A stretch of DNA of 5,876 nt from Acidobacteriota bacterium (GTDB lineage Bacteria; Acidobacteriota; Blastocatellia; Pyrinomonadales; Pyrinomonadaceae): positions 1 to 5,876 of the forward strand of contig SXVE01000226.1 in assembly GCA_005790265.1 (NCBI GenBank). Reading direction: 5' to 3'. The notes beneath the pieces were generated by a model, which saw nothing but the letters and a program-made list of their open reading frames with translations, had not been told where the DNA came from and made no database searches. How positions within the stretch are numbered: the first letter of the stretch is position 1; each line of letters opens with the position of its first letter. Shown one piece after another: positions 5,739-5,876 of the stretch. The translations under genes were made by a program, and so were the position numbers.

Positions 5739-5876
5739 CTATAAGCTAAATCTTTCGCCTAAATAAAGCCGCCGCACTTCGGCGTCTTCAACGAGCTGAT
5801 CGGGCTTTCCGGCGCGCAGAATTTCTCCTTCCGCCATAATGTACGCGCGGTCGGTAATGCCGAGCGTTTCGCGCAC
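5739..5876 (-). CDS. lptB: LptB, LPS export ABC transporter ATPase (C-terminal 45 codons only)
   Basis: This is the 3' end of a gene entering from the right edge; it reads in frame from the window boundary to a TAG stop. The visible tail starts VRETL, continues through DRAYIMAEGEI, and ends VRRLYLGERFSL. That matches the LptB C-terminus, where VRETL, RAYI and the closing YLGE-F-L ending are characteristic, so it is not a generic ABC ATPase. LptB is the cytoplasmic ATPase of the LptB2FG complex that extracts lipopolysaccharide from the inner membrane and drives it across the LptA bridge. The Walker motifs lie outside the window. In many Gram-negative bacteria lptB directly precedes rpoN, as here; the gap to rpoN is 113 bases and contains a promoter candidate. 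Identity rests on a short tail plus this gene order. Confidence 0.9.
   Translation of the reverse strand: MRETLGITDRAYIMAEGEILRAGKPDQLVEDAEVRRLYLGERFSL

Overview
The window is a compact, entirely minus-strand gene cluster from a Gram-negative bacterium of moderate GC content. In transcription order (right to left) it holds the 3' end of lptB, then rpoN (sigma-54), hpf (long form), hprK, rapZ, a stand-alone mannose-family PTS EIIA, an HPr (ptsH), and the first 214 codons of an arginase that runs off the left edge. LptB implies lipopolysaccharide export and hence an outer membrane. The order lptB-rpoN-hpf-hprK-rapZ-EIIA(Man)-HPr is familiar from deltaproteobacterial-type and related genomes. 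Scarce Shine-Dalgarno sites and the protein wording make Acidobacteriota or a neighbouring phylum my tentative guess, but the sequence alone does not settle it.

Layout: 5739-5876 lptB end; 5626-5738 a gap with a good sigma-70-type promoter (TTCACA-18-TATAAT) whose spacer carries a perfect short dyad; 4042-5625 rpoN; 3940-4041 a gap with a weaker promoter candidate and a strong ribosome binding site for hpf; 3409-3939 hpf; 2445-3401 hprK, 7 bases after hpf; 2362-2444 a gap with a possible rapZ promoter; 1468-2361 rapZ; 1356-1467 a gap with an 11-bp tandem repeat and the EIIA ribosome binding site; 930-1355 EIIA; 655-927 HPr, 2 bases after EIIA; 1-642 arginase, 12 bases after HPr. No gene-free stretch exceeds 113 bases. 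I saw no RNA genes, mobile elements, CRISPR arrays or convincing terminators.

How the genes fit together: HprK phosphorylates and dephosphorylates HPr on a regulatory serine (Ser48 here). HPr also has the catalytic His15 for phosphorelay and can pass phosphate to EIIA (His14). No EIIB/C/D permease gene is present and EI is absent from the visible part, so this looks like a regulatory PTS rather than a sugar importer. RapZ is linked in other bacteria to amino-sugar/cell-envelope control, RpoN to nitrogen and envelope genes, and HPF to ribosome hibernation. Arginase sits where ptsI (EI) is often found in clusters of this kind, putting arginine catabolism next to the carbon/nitrogen control module.

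Most of the window is a known conserved cluster, not a new system. The points most worth a second look are the RapZ P-loop lysine replaced by methionine, the arginase in the apparent ptsI slot, and the dyad inside the rpoN promoter.
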